Source: Alkalimonas delamerensis (GTDB lineage Bacteria; Pseudomonadota; Gammaproteobacteria; Enterobacterales; Alteromonadaceae). Taken from it: a stretch of DNA of 64,000 nt. Location: contig NZ_JAUZVY010000003.1 in the NCBI RefSeq assembly GCF_030717955.1, positions 248,001-312,000 on the forward strand, in the 5' to 3' direction. Numbering within the stretch: the stretch's first letter is position 1; every line of letters begins with the position of its first letter. The notes beneath the pieces are model-generated. The model worked only from the letters and a program-made list of their open reading frames with translations, did no database searches and was not told the origin of the DNA. The position numbers and the translations under genes are program-made. Below, piece by piece: positions 1 to 8,680 of the stretch.

Positions 1-547
1 CTTCAAACCAGTTGCCGGTACCCGGATCATTGGTACCGGTGATGTTGCTGCTTAAGAAATCTTCGTGCGGTAAGTCCAGACCTGAGTCAATGACACAAAC
101 CGTTTGGTTGCTGGCAAACTGGTCCGAGACTTGATCGGCCTGAACCATGGTAAAGCCATAAGGGACTTCCTGCGCCATCGGGTAGCGAACTAAATCCGGT
201 TCAATCAGCTCGATGCTTGGATCGGCTTGCAAACGCTTCAGTGCTGCTTCTGGTAATTCAGCCGCAATAGCGCGCTGGGGTCCTAAAATGAGCTTGGTTT
301 TTGCACCCATGCGCTCCAGAGCGCGGGCAGATACCTGCAAAGCAGCTTGCTCGTGGCTTTGGCCAGGGCGCAGCGAGATGCTTTGCTCAGCCAGATGATC
401 CGCCTTGTAGTGAATGATAAAACGATTGGAGCTTGGCTCGGCTTGATCTGCAGCATGAAGCGCCATTGGCGCCGCTAATGCCGCAGAAACTGCCATGGCC
501 AACAAACTACCTCTGGCATTAGCCAGAGTTTTTGAGGACTTCGACAT
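1..547 (-). CDS. Secreted S8 subtilisin-like serine protease, 5' part only
   Basis: The first 182 codons of a gene that runs off the left edge. A basic start (MSKSSKTL) leads into a hydrophobic Ala-rich signal peptide to about residue 33. Residues 40-125 look like an inhibitor I9-type propeptide (NRFIIHYK near the start, ELIEPD near its end). The catalytic-Asp motif VIDSG of the S8 family follows at D154. The His and Ser motifs would lie outside the window. Family knowledge: such proteins are exported as zymogens and the propeptide is removed by autocleavage. The ATG at 547 is preceded by a GGGAGGG ribosome-binding site. It is divergent from the OxyR-like gene. The family is clear; the length and any C-terminal domains cannot be seen. 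Confidence 0.85.
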   Translation of the reverse strand, partial: MSKSSKTLANARGSLLAMAVSAALAAPMALHAADQAEPSSNRFIIHYKADHLAEQSISLRPGQSHEQAALQVSARALERMGAKTKLILGPQRAIAAELPEAALKRLQADPSIELIEPDLVRYPMAQEVPYGFTMVQADQVSDQFASNQTVCVIDSGLDLPHEDFLSSNITGTNDPGTGNWFE

Positions 548-913
548 GAGTTCACCCTCCCAAGGTGATTATTATGATTATGGTTGTAGCGCACTTGCTA
601 AAGAAACAGACGACAAAACAGCTCCTGACAAGGTGGCAACCTGAGTCAATGTAGACCTGGCTTTTGCAAATTAACCTGGAACATTGTTGCATGTTTAACC
701 TATAACAATTGAATGATGCATTCAATAAGTAATTCACAGTTTTCGCATCTTTAACGCTAACTTATTGTTGTTTTGATGGATAAAAATTTTTATTCGGTGA
801 TTTGGCTTTGATTGATTACCTGAAATAGGTAAAGATGTTAATGTTGGCTGTGAGGGACGTCGTGCAATCGGTGCAGAGCCTGATATAATCAGGCAGAACT
901 CAGAGGGAGCGAT
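548..913. other. AT-rich intergenic region between divergent protease and oxyR genes
   Basis: 366 bases with no convincing gene; the one short open frame on the minus strand (61 codons) has no family features. It must hold both divergent promoters. Two perfect inverted repeats are visible: TTACCT-5-AGGTAA at 816-832, and CCTGAT-3-ATCAGG at 879-893, which covers a consensus TATAAT. Confidence 0.6.
879..893 (+). promoter_or_regulatory. Palindrome overlapping the -10 box of oxyR
   Basis: CCTGAT-ATA-ATCAGG is a perfect inverted repeat enclosing TATAAT at 884-889, 24 bases upstream of the oxyR ATG. No good -35 box lies 16-18 bases upstream, which suits a regulator-dependent or self-repressed promoter. 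A second palindrome (816-832) lies 47 bases further upstream. An operator role is inferred. Confidence 0.45.
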
Positions 914-1825
914 ATGAAGCGTTTACCCAGCATTAAGCAAATGCAGTACCTGTTAGCCCTGCATGAACATCAGCATTTTGGCCGGGCGGCAGAAGCCTGC
1001 TTTATTGGTCAATCGACGTTAAGTGCTGCCATTGCTAACTTAGAAGAAACTCTGGATGCTCAGTTGCTTGAGCGCGACCACAAGACCTTTATTTTCACCT
1101 CCCTGGGTGAGGATATTGTGCGCCAGGCGCGTGGTATTATTGAACAGTGTGAAGAGCTCAGTCAGTTTGCCCAATGTCAGGGCAAGCCGATGTCCGGGCC
1201 TTTTCGCCTTGGTTGCATTCCCACCATAGCGCCCTTTGTCCTGAGTGACATTATGGCGCAGTGTCGCCAGCAGTTTCCTGAATTGCAGCTGCTGCTGCGG
1301 GAAGATACCAGTGATAACTCTTTGCATGCCTTAGCTGAAGGCCGGCTCGATATGGTGTTGTTGGCGCTGCCTTATGAAACCGGTGCTTTTCACACTGAAG
1401 TGCTGGCACAAGATCCGTTTCAATTGGTGATGCACCGCGATTGGCAGGGGGCTGGTTTCGAGCAAGATATCAGCCACTGGCCGGATGAAAGTATTTTTTT
1501 GCTGGAGCGTGAGCACTGCTTAACAGGGCATGCCGTCAAAGCCTGTGAGCTGGAAGACAACCGCAAGGTTAATCCATTTTTTGCTACCAGCCTGCACACC
1601 CTGACGCAGATGGTTAATAATAAGCTGGGAGTGACCTTTATGCCGCAATTGGCCATCAATGCCGGCTTGTTGCAGGGCACGGATTTGATTTGTCAGGCAC
1701 CGGCAACCGGGCCGGCCAGCCGGGATATTGGTGTGGCCTGGCGGCCAACCTCCAGCAAATTGCACAGCTATCGGGTGTTGGCGGAGTTGATTCGGCTGGT
1801 ACTGCAGGTAAAGTGTCAGCTTTAA
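914..1825 (+). CDS. oxyR: LysR-family peroxide sensor, OxyR-like
   Basis: 303 residues, the usual OxyR length. An N-terminal LysR helix-turn-helix (residues about 5-63, with FGRAAEACFIGQSTLSAAI) is followed by the substrate-binding-like regulatory domain. The redox pair is recognisable: C202 in REHCL and C211 in VKAC, nine residues apart as between the two disulfide cysteines of E. coli OxyR (C199/C208), followed by the conserved ATSLHTLTQMV stretch. Family knowledge: H2O2 oxidises these cysteines and the protein then activates catalase, peroxidase and related genes. ATG at 914 with GAGGGAG upstream. No catalase or ahp gene is adjacent, so its targets lie elsewhere. Palindromes in the upstream region suggest autoregulation. 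Confidence 0.88.
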   Translation: MKRLPSIKQMQYLLALHEHQHFGRAAEACFIGQSTLSAAIANLEETLDAQLLERDHKTFIFTSLGEDIVRQARGIIEQCEELSQFAQCQGKPMSGPFRLGCIPTIAPFVLSDIMAQCRQQFPELQLLLREDTSDNSLHALAEGRLDMVLLALPYETGAFHTEVLAQDPFQLVMHRDWQGAGFEQDISHWPDESIFLLEREHCLTGHAVKACELEDNRKVNPFFATSLHTLTQMVNNKLGVTFMPQLAINAGLLQGTDLICQAPATGPASRDIGVAWRPTSSKLHSYRVLAELIRLVLQVKCQL

Positions 1826-1847
1826 GCTATCTCGACTTTTTCCAGCA

Positions 1848-2621
1848 TTACTCTGGGTAGGGTTCGATTGGCTCGGGTAAGTGAAAGTTGGGGTATTGCT
1901 GGTACAAGGGAAGCAATAGTCCCTCACGGTAAAAGTATTGGTAGTGTTGATCCCACCAGGCCTTTAGTTGCCGGCCTGCTTCATTGTCGGCAAACCCCAT
2001 GTAAATAGGCTCTCCCTTTAAAAATACCAGTTGCAACCCGGATAGCTCCTGCTCCTGCAGTTGATGGCGCAGCTCGGCTTTCTCGACCAAAAAAGCATCG
2101 ACCCGATTGTTTTTCACCAGACTGACTCCGGTTTGGATGCTGTCCACCTCGTAGCTCTCAGTGGTGATATTCAGCAGCTGATCGTAGTTGTAGCCACGCT
2201 GGGTGGCCAGTCGGAGCTTTGCCAGATCGGCTTTGTCGCTGAGATGAAGTTGGCCTGCGAGATGCAAGAGAGCAATTTTATCGATGTCAAAAGGCCATTC
2301 CGATAGCAGCAAGCTGTTGCTGTCTTTTGCGCCTATGCCGATAACCATATGCACCTGTTGTTGCTCGGTCATTAAAATGGAACGAATAAAGCTGGTGAAA
2401 TAGACTTGAACCTCCGTCTCAGCCGGAAAAATAAGCTGCATCAAATGCAGGTAAGCGCCTTGCTGACTGGGCTCGGTAAAACCCGGCCAGAGATCGGTGG
2501 CCACCCAAATCGGATTGATGCTCAGCTCGGTGGAGACGGGCTTGGCAGCAGGCATCGCCAAACTCCAGCTGCTTAGCAGCCAGGTTAAGGCAATGCACGG
2601 GATTAAACAGGGAAATCGCAT
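1848..2621 (-). CDS. Periplasmic solute-binding-like protein (SBP_bac_3 type)
   Basis: 257 residues from the ATG at 2621, chosen because AGGAGGG sits just upstream and the hydrophobic signal peptide (PCLIPCIALTWLLSSW) then begins at once; an earlier in-frame ATG at 2696 would give a poor leader. The mature part has the feel of a family-3 extracellular binding fold: WVATDLWPGFTEP at the start, YFTSFIRSILM, then KLRLATQRGYNYDQLL and NNRVDAFLVEKAEL, the usual hinge and second-lobe segments. No permease or ATPase genes adjoin it, so it may be a stand-alone sensor-like protein of the kind common in this group. The ligand is unknown. Convergent with oxyR. Confidence 0.7.
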   Translation of the reverse strand: MRFPCLIPCIALTWLLSSWSLAMPAAKPVSTELSINPIWVATDLWPGFTEPSQQGAYLHLMQLIFPAETEVQVYFTSFIRSILMTEQQQVHMVIGIGAKDSNSLLLSEWPFDIDKIALLHLAGQLHLSDKADLAKLRLATQRGYNYDQLLNITTESYEVDSIQTGVSLVKNNRVDAFLVEKAELRHQLQEQELSGLQLVFLKGEPIYMGFADNEAGRQLKAWWDQHYQYFYREGLLLPLYQQYPNFHLPEPIEPYPE

Positions 2622-2752
2622 CGGACCCTCCTGTTTAAAGTGTAGTCGTTTTTCAGCGGTTGCGAGGCAGATTTTTCTTGTTCTGATGGCGGGCACTCTT
2701 TAGACTAGCGGCCCGTTAACCTGCCGATAGGTTTGTACCGGAGTGGTGTTGT

Positions 2753-3808
2753 ATGCAGCTTTCAGACTTTCACTTTGAACTCCCCGAGGAGCTCATTGCC
2801 CGTTATCCACAGCCAGAGCGTTCGGCCAGCCGCTTGCTTTGCATGGACCGGCAGACTGGTGCTTTGCAGCATCAGGTGTTTCGCGATCTGTTGGTGGAGC
2901 TGAACCCTGGTGATCTGCTGGTGTTTAACAACACCAAGGTGATTCCGGCCCGTTTGTTTGGTCAGAAAGAGTCGGGTGGCAAAGTGGAAGTCCTGGTTGA
3001 GCGTATCCTGGATGAGCGGCGCTTTTTGGCGCATGTACGGGCCAGTAAATCACCCAAAGCCGGCACTGAGCTGCTGCTGGAGCAAGAAGCCAGAGTTCAG
3101 ATGCTGGGACGTCAGGGCGAGTTGTTTGAACTGGCTCTGCTAAGCGATGAAGCGGCAGCGGGCACCGAAACGGTGCTCAGCATGTTGGAGCGGCTGGGTC
3201 ATATGCCATTGCCGCCTTACATTGACCGGCCGGACAACGATGAAGACAAGGCGCGCTACCAGACGGTCTATCACCAAAAGCCGGGTGCCGTAGCAGCGCC
3301 GACGGCCGGGCTGCATTTTGACCAGCCGCTGTTGGATGCCTTAGCGGCCAAAGGGGTCGAGTTCGCCTTTATCACCCTGCATGTCGGGGCCGGAACCTTT
3401 CAGCCGGTGCGGGTGCAGGATGTGAAGACACACCAAATGCATGCCGAATACATCGAGGTGGAACAAGGGGTGGTGGATGCGGTAAACGCATGCAAAGCCC
3501 GGGGCAATCGGGTGGTGGCGGTGGGCACTACTTCGGTACGAGCGCTGGAAAGTGCAGCGCAACAAGAAGATGGACTGCAGCCCTTTCAGGGCGATACCCA
3601 GATTTTCATCTACCCGGGCTATCAGTTCCGGGTGGTGGATGCATTGATTACCAACTTCCACTTGCCAGAATCAACGCTGATTATGCTGGTATCGGCCTTC
3701 AGCTCACGTGATCATGTGCTGCAGGCGTATCAGACCGCAGTGGCACAGCGCTACCGGTTTTATTCCTATGGCGATGCCATGTTTATCCGGTCGCTGCCTG
3801 CTGGATAG
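2753..3808 (+). CDS. queA: S-adenosylmethionine:tRNA ribosyltransferase-isomerase QueA
   Basis: 351 residues, close to the E. coli protein. It transfers and isomerises the ribose of S-adenosylmethionine onto preQ1-tRNA to give epoxyqueuosine. Hallmarks: start MQLSDFHFELPEELIARYPQ, PGDLLVFNNTKVIPARL, PTAGLHF, TLHVGAGTFQPV, VGTTSVRALES and the C-terminal TNFHLPESTLIMLVSAF. GGAGTGG precedes the ATG. First gene of the queA-tgt-yajC-secD-secF series, a conserved gammaproteobacterial order; tgt follows 86 bases later and acts one step earlier in the same pathway. Confidence 0.97.
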   Translation: MQLSDFHFELPEELIARYPQPERSASRLLCMDRQTGALQHQVFRDLLVELNPGDLLVFNNTKVIPARLFGQKESGGKVEVLVERILDERRFLAHVRASKSPKAGTELLLEQEARVQMLGRQGELFELALLSDEAAAGTETVLSMLERLGHMPLPPYIDRPDNDEDKARYQTVYHQKPGAVAAPTAGLHFDQPLLDALAAKGVEFAFITLHVGAGTFQPVRVQDVKTHQMHAEYIEVEQGVVDAVNACKARGNRVVAVGTTSVRALESAAQQEDGLQPFQGDTQIFIYPGYQFRVVDALITNFHLPESTLIMLVSAFSSRDHVLQAYQTAVAQRYRFYSYGDAMFIRSLPAG

Positions 3809-3894
3809 ATGTGGCCAACGTCGCAATTTTCCACCAGACAGGGTAAGATAGCGGCCGTTAAGCCGGACTGTTTCTCCGGCGTATGAGGTTCGAT

Positions 3895-5010
3895 GTGAAA
3901 TTTGAAGTAGTTGCGACCGATGGCAAAGCACGCCGTGGTCAAATGGTTTTCGAGCGCGGCGTGGTCGATACACCTGCTTTTATGCCGGTGGGTACTTACG
4001 GCACCGTTAAAGGCATGACGCCAGAAGAGCTGGAAGCCACCGGAGCTCAGATCTGTCTGGGCAATACCTTCCATTTAATGCTGCGTCCTGGCACCGATAT
4101 TATCAAGCTGCATGGCGACTTGCATGATTTTATGCATTGGCACAAGCCTATCCTGACCGACTCTGGTGGCTTTCAGGTGTTTAGCCTTGGCGAGCTGCGT
4201 AAAATCACCGAAGAAGGCGTGCTGTTTCGCTCGCCGCTCAATGGTGAAAAAATCATGCTGACCCCGGAGCGCTCGATGGAAGTGCAACAAGCGCTGGGCT
4301 CCGATATCGTGATGATCTTTGACGAGTGCACGCCTTATCCGGCCACCGAACAGCAAGCGAAAAAGTCGATGGAGCTGTCACTACGCTGGGCGGCCCGCAG
4401 CAAAGCGGCCCATGGCGACAACCCATCTGCTTTATTCGGCATTATTCAAGGCGGCATGTACCCTGGGCTGCGCGATGTCTCCTTGCAAGGGCTGGAAGAC
4501 ATTGGCTTCGATGGCTATGCCATCGGCGGTTTGTCGGTAGGCGAGCCAAAAGAAGACATGATCAACATTTTAAACCACACCACCGACAAGATGCCGGCCG
4601 GAAAACCCCGCTACCTGATGGGCGTGGGCAAGCCGGAGGACATTGTCGAGGCGGTGCGCCGGGGCATCGACATGTTCGATTGCGTGATGCCGACCCGCAA
4701 TGCCCGCAATGGTCACTTGTTTGTCAGTGATGGGGTGGTCAAAATTCGCAATGCCAAACACAAGGCGGATCCATCGCCGTTGGATAAAAATTGCGATTGC
4801 TACACTTGTAAAAATTATTCCAGAGCCTATCTACATCATCTGGACCGCTGCAATGAAATCCAGGGTGCACGCCTGAACACCATCCATAATCTGCATTTTT
4901 ATCAGAAACTGATGCAGGGATTGCGTGAAGCCATCGCCGCTGGTAATTTGGACCAATTTGTTGCCGACTTCTATGCCGCTCGTGGTATGGATGTGCCAGC
5001 ACTTAATTAA
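3895..5010 (+). CDS. tgt: tRNA-guanine transglycosylase Tgt
   Basis: Exchanges guanine-34 of GUN-anticodon tRNAs for preQ1. 371 residues from the GTG at 3895. I prefer this start because it aligns with the family N terminus (MKFE then TTDG/ATDGKARRG) and has GAGG seven bases upstream; an in-frame ATG at 3883 would add four residues (MRFD) with no ribosome-binding site. Visible motifs: PAFMPVGTYGTVKGM, LTDSGGFQVFSL with the catalytic-region Asp, FGIIQGG, DGYAIGGLSVGEP, FDCVMPTRNARNG, and the zinc site CDCYTC with the downstream Cys and HH of YLHHLDRCNE. Likely co-transcribed with queA and yajC. Confidence 0.96.
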   Translation: MKFEVVATDGKARRGQMVFERGVVDTPAFMPVGTYGTVKGMTPEELEATGAQICLGNTFHLMLRPGTDIIKLHGDLHDFMHWHKPILTDSGGFQVFSLGELRKITEEGVLFRSPLNGEKIMLTPERSMEVQQALGSDIVMIFDECTPYPATEQQAKKSMELSLRWAARSKAAHGDNPSALFGIIQGGMYPGLRDVSLQGLEDIGFDGYAIGGLSVGEPKEDMINILNHTTDKMPAGKPRYLMGVGKPEDIVEAVRRGIDMFDCVMPTRNARNGHLFVSDGVVKIRNAKHKADPSPLDKNCDCYTCKNYSRAYLHHLDRCNEIQGARLNTIHNLHFYQKLMQGLREAIAAGNLDQFVADFYAARGMDVPALN

Positions 5011-5029
5011 TGATTATAAGGGGAATACG

Positions 5030-5362
5030 ATGAGTCTGTTTATTGCAAATGCGCACGCGACAACCGGTGGCCAGTCTGGCGGTGGTTGGGATCTGATGAT
5101 CATGCTGCTGGCCTTTGGTTTGATTTTTTACTTTTTGATCTACCGGCCACAAGCCAAGCGGGTCAAAGAGCATAAAAACCTGATGGGCGCGCTGGGCAAA
5201 GGCGATGAAGTTCTCACTCAGGGTGGTTTGGTTGGCCGCATCAGCAAGATTTCTGATGAAAAAGACTTTATCGTGCTGGCGCTGAACGACAGCACCGAAG
5301 TGACTGTGCAAAAGGCGTCTGTGTCTGCGGTCTTGCCAAAGGGCACCCTGAAGTCGCTGTAA
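5030..5362 (+). CDS. yajC: Sec translocon accessory subunit YajC
   Basis: 110 residues. Start ATG at 5030 follows AAGGGG; a longer in-frame reading overlapping tgt has no family support. An N-terminal segment rich in Gly/Gln is followed by one membrane helix (LMIMLLAFGLIFYFLIYRP), then the cytoplasmic domain with the conserved KRVKEHKNLMGALGKGDEV and TQGGLVGRI. Known role: member of the SecDF-YajC complex at the inner membrane. It sits 19 bases after tgt and 32 before secD. Confidence 0.96.
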   Translation: MSLFIANAHATTGGQSGGGWDLMIMLLAFGLIFYFLIYRPQAKRVKEHKNLMGALGKGDEVLTQGGLVGRISKISDEKDFIVLALNDSTEVTVQKASVSAVLPKGTLKSL

Positions 5363-5394
5363 TTCAACAGCTTTTGATGCAAAAGGATCCTTGA

Positions 5395-7242
5395 GTGTTA
5401 AATCATAACCCCGCATGGCGGTACTTCCTGGTTATCCTGGTGTTGCTGGTCGGCACCTTGTATGCCTTGCCCAACCTGTATCCGGAAGATCCCGCCATTC
5501 AAGTCAGTGCCACCCGAGGTGGCGAAGTTGGTCAGGACAGCCTGGCGTTGCTTGAGCGGCGTTTTAGCGAGGAAAACATTTCGCTAAAAGGCATCGAGCT
5601 GCAGGATGGTCAGTTGCTGGCTCGTTTCTTTAATACCGAAGACCAGCTCCGGGCCCGGAGTGTGGTCGATCAGGCCCTGGGCAATACCTACGTTTCCGCC
5701 TTGAATATGGCTCCAACCACACCCGGCTGGCTTTCTGCCATCGGTGCCAGCCCGATGAATCTCGGTTTGGACTTGCGTGGTGGCGTGCACTTCCTGATGG
5801 CCATCGATATGCAGGCCGCTATCGATAAGCAAGTCGAGGACATGGCGCAAATTTTTCGCACCGACTTGCGTGAAGCCCGTATCCGCTTTAGCAACATTCA
5901 ACCGGATGTTGGTAATGGTAACGTGCTGGTGCAGCTGCGCAATGCCGAGGATTTGACGGCGGCTCGCCGATTGATCAGTCAGGACCGCGATCTGGATGTC
6001 AGCAGTGGTCCGGTGGAGTTCAGCCTGGAAGTTCGGATGTCGGATGCCAAAATTGCTGAAATCCGTGACTATGCATTGCAGCAAAACATCACCATTATCC
6101 GCAACCGGGTCAATGAAATTGGCGTGGCAGAGCCTGTGGTGCAGCGCCAGGGGGAGCGCATCATTGTCCAGTTGCCAGGGGTGCAAGACACTGCCCGGGC
6201 AAAAGAGATTCTGGGGGCGACCGCTACGCTGGAGTTTCGTTTGGTCGATGACAGTGTTGACTTGAACGATGCACTGGCGGGGCGGGTGCCACCCAATGCG
6301 CAGCTGTACTACGATCGCGACGGGCGCCCGGTGGTGTTGCAGCGTCGTATTATGCTCACCGGTGATCGCATTACCGGTGCCAGCTCCAGCTTTGATGAGT
6401 ATGGCCGGCCACAGGTGAATATCTCGCTGGACGCGCAGGGGGGCAATATGTTCTCCCAGGCCACCCGTGATGCCATTGGCCGTGGAATGGCGACTGTCTT
6501 TATCGAATACAAACCAACCGATGTGATTGGCCCGGATGGCGATCCGGTGTTGGAAAAAATCGAGGAAGTCATTAACGTAGCCACCATTCAGGCCCGGCTT
6601 GGTCGCAGTTTCCGGATTACCGGCATTAATAATCCTGGTGAAGCGCATAATTTGGCACTGCAATTGCGGGCGGGTGCTTTGTTGGCGCCTATTCAAATCA
6701 TTGAAGAGCGGACCATAGGCCCAAGCCTGGGTCAGGAAAACATCGAGTTGGGTCAAACCGCCATTATGCTCGGTCTGGCTACTGTACTGGTGTTTATGGT
6801 GCTTTACTACAAGGCCTTTGGTCTGGTCGCCAATGCCGCTTTGGTTGCCAACCTGGTCTTAATTGTTGGCATCATGTCGATGATCCCGGGCGCGACCCTG
6901 ACGCTGCCGGGCATGGCGGGTATTGTGCTGACGGTTGGTATGGCGGTGGATGCCAATGTACTTATTTTTGAGCGTATTCGTGAGGAGCTTCGCGATGGGC
7001 GCAGTGTGCAGCAAGCCATTCATCATGGTTACGACCGAGCGTTGTCGACCATTGCCGATGCCAATGTGACCACCTTAATCGCAGCGCTGATCCTGTTTGG
7101 CGTTGGGACCGGGCCGATTAAAGGCTTTGCGGTCACCTTAATGATCGGCATCATCACCTCGATGTTTACCGCCATTGTGGGTACCCGTGTGCTGGTCAAC
7201 ATGATCTGGGGCGGTCGCCGCCTGCAGAAACTGCCAATTTAA
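5395..7242 (+). CDS. secD: Protein translocase subunit SecD
   Basis: 615 residues, as in E. coli. Starts at GTG 5395 (MLNHNPAWRYFLVI), after AAGGATC, matching the family N terminus. One N-terminal membrane helix ends at YALPNLYPEDPA; then the large periplasmic P1 region with GLDLRGGVHFLM at about 122-133; then five C-terminal membrane helices with GMAVDANVLIFERIREE, the conserved proton-pathway segment. With SecF and YajC it uses the proton motive force to finish preprotein export. Ten bases separate it from secF. Confidence 0.97.
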   Translation: MLNHNPAWRYFLVILVLLVGTLYALPNLYPEDPAIQVSATRGGEVGQDSLALLERRFSEENISLKGIELQDGQLLARFFNTEDQLRARSVVDQALGNTYVSALNMAPTTPGWLSAIGASPMNLGLDLRGGVHFLMAIDMQAAIDKQVEDMAQIFRTDLREARIRFSNIQPDVGNGNVLVQLRNAEDLTAARRLISQDRDLDVSSGPVEFSLEVRMSDAKIAEIRDYALQQNITIIRNRVNEIGVAEPVVQRQGERIIVQLPGVQDTARAKEILGATATLEFRLVDDSVDLNDALAGRVPPNAQLYYDRDGRPVVLQRRIMLTGDRITGASSSFDEYGRPQVNISLDAQGGNMFSQATRDAIGRGMATVFIEYKPTDVIGPDGDPVLEKIEEVINVATIQARLGRSFRITGINNPGEAHNLALQLRAGALLAPIQIIEERTIGPSLGQENIELGQTAIMLGLATVLVFMVLYYKAFGLVANAALVANLVLIVGIMSMIPGATLTLPGMAGIVLTVGMAVDANVLIFERIREELRDGRSVQQAIHHGYDRALSTIADANVTTLIAALILFGVGTGPIKGFAVTLMIGIITSMFTAIVGTRVLVNMIWGGRRLQKLPI

Positions 7243-7252
7243 GGAGGCCGGC

Positions 7253-8197
7253 ATGATTGCGATTACTTTTACCAAAACCATCCAATTTATGCGCTTTAAA
7301 ATACCGGCGCTGGTGTTGTCCGGTATTTTGATTGCCGCCTCAATCGGTTTGATGGCCACCAAAGGCCTGAACTGGGGCCTGGATTTTACCGGCGGCACCG
7401 TGATTGAAGTGGGTTACGAGCGCGATGCCGATTTGACAGCGGTGCGTGCTGTGCTGGCAGAAGCAGGCTTTCCGGATGCGGTGGTGCAGTACTTCGGTAC
7501 CAGCCGCGAGGTGCTGATCCGCATTGGCCCCAGGGACGACATCGAGCAGGTGACCCTGGGTGAGCAGATCCTGCGGCTGCTGGACCAGGCCGATGCCGAC
7601 AGGGTCGATATGCGCCGGATTGAGTACGTTGGGCCCAGCGTTGGCGCGGAATTAAAAGAGCAGGGCGGTTTGGCCACCCTGGCTGCGCTGATCTGCATTT
7701 TGATCTACGTTGCCTTTCGCTTTGAATGGCGTTTTGCACTGGGGGCGGTCACGGCTTTGGCGCACGATGTGATCCTGACCTTAGGGCTCTTCTCCTTGCT
7801 GCAACTGGAGTTTGACCTGACGGTGCTGGCCGCAGTGCTGGCGGTGATCGGTTACTCACTGAACGACACCATCGTGGTGTGCGACAGGATCCGTGAAGGC
7901 TTCCGCCGTATCCGCGAAAGTGAGCCGATTGAGGTGGTGAACGAGTCCCTGACCGGCACCATGAGCCGGACCATCATTACCTCGGTGACCACCATTTTGG
8001 TGCTCTTGGTGCTGTTTTTCAAAGGCGGTGAGTTGATCCATGGTTTTGCCACTGCGCTGTTGTTTGGTGTGGTGATTGGGACCTACTCCTCGGTCTACAT
8101 TGCCAGCTCGATGTCCTTGTTGCTGGGCATCAGCCGCGAAGATCTGATGCCACCGCCGGTGGAAAAAGAAGGCGAGAATACCGAACCCTTGCTATAA
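7253..8197 (+). CDS. secF: Protein translocase subunit SecF
   Basis: 314 residues, the usual length. GGAGG lies just before the ATG. N-terminal membrane helix, then GLDFTGGTVIEV (the SecD/F first periplasmic motif), then five helices including VIGYSLNDTIVVCDRIRE, the SecF counterpart of the SecD proton motif, and RTIITSVTTILV. Last gene of the export operon: a strong intrinsic terminator follows 15 bases after the stop. Confidence 0.97.
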   Translation: MIAITFTKTIQFMRFKIPALVLSGILIAASIGLMATKGLNWGLDFTGGTVIEVGYERDADLTAVRAVLAEAGFPDAVVQYFGTSREVLIRIGPRDDIEQVTLGEQILRLLDQADADRVDMRRIEYVGPSVGAELKEQGGLATLAALICILIYVAFRFEWRFALGAVTALAHDVILTLGLFSLLQLEFDLTVLAAVLAVIGYSLNDTIVVCDRIREGFRRIRESEPIEVVNESLTGTMSRTIITSVTTILVLLVLFFKGGELIHGFATALLFGVVIGTYSSVYIASSMSLLLGISREDLMPPPVEKEGENTEPLL

Positions 8198-8212
8198 GTT
8201 GGTATAACCGAC

Positions 8213-8242
8213 AAAATGCCAGTCCATCGACTGGCATTTTTT
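8213..8242 (+). terminator. Intrinsic terminator after secF
   Basis: Perfect 12-bp stem (AAAATGCCAGTC / GACTGGCATTTT) with a CATC loop and a run of T. It contains an in-frame ATG (8216) that could be mistaken for the start of the rhodanese gene. Confidence 0.9.
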
Positions 8243-8254
8243 ATGGAGCTTAGC

Positions 8255-8617
8255 ATGCAGCACTCGCCGGCTTTTTTGGCTTTGGTGAACGCCGCCAAAG
8301 CCGTCATCCATGAGATGACGATTTCCGATCTGCAGCAGCAAGGGACGCCCTATGTGTTGCTTGACACCCGCGAAGATCACGAATGGCAACAGGGCCATCT
8401 GCCTGGCGCCATGCATCTGGGCAAAGGCATTATCGAGCGGGACATCGAACAGACGGTGCAGGATAAACAGCAGCGGATTATTTTGTACTGCGGCGGTGGC
8501 TATCGCTCGGCTTTGGCCGCGCAGACCTTGCAGCAGATGGGGTACCAACAGGTGTTCAGTCTGGCTGGCGGCTACCGCGCCTGGCAGGAGCAGGGGTTGC
8601 CGATTGAGCTTCCATAG
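8255..8617 (+). CDS. Single-domain rhodanese-like sulfurtransferase
   Basis: 120 residues. I start it at ATG 8255, which has GGAG at the right distance; the in-frame ATG at 8216 lies inside the secF terminator. One rhodanese domain: VLLDTREDHEWQQGHLPGAMHLG (the CH2A-like region) and the active-site loop YCGGGYRS with catalytic Cys about residue 79, then GYQQVFSLAGGYRAWQEQGLP at the end. Family knowledge: such proteins carry sulfur as a Cys persulfide; the acceptor here is not known. No signal peptide, so cytoplasmic. It lies alone between two terminators. Confidence 0.88.
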   Translation: MQHSPAFLALVNAAKAVIHEMTISDLQQQGTPYVLLDTREDHEWQQGHLPGAMHLGKGIIERDIEQTVQDKQQRIILYCGGGYRSALAAQTLQQMGYQQVFSLAGGYRAWQEQGLPIELP

Positions 8618-8638
8618 TACCACATGCCCTTGACCCAA

Positions 8639-8664
8639 TAAAAAACCCGGCTCAGGCCGGGTTT
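8639..8664. terminator. Bidirectional terminator between rhodanese gene and suhB
   Basis: Stem AAACCCGGC / GCCGGGTTT with a four-base loop. The T-run is best for minus-strand transcripts leaving suhB; the plus-strand side has a short T-run only. Confidence 0.88.
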
Positions 8665-8680
8665 AATAACGGCGCCATCT

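Noticed and set aside
3883..3894. ATG 3883 as the tgt start
   Set aside because: GTG 3895 aligns with the family N terminus and has a well-spaced GAGG; the ATG has none. It remains possible.
5584..6756. 390-codon open frame on the minus strand opposite secD
   Set aside because: SecD matches its family over its full length on the plus strand; the antisense frame shows no domain, signal or ribosome-binding site.
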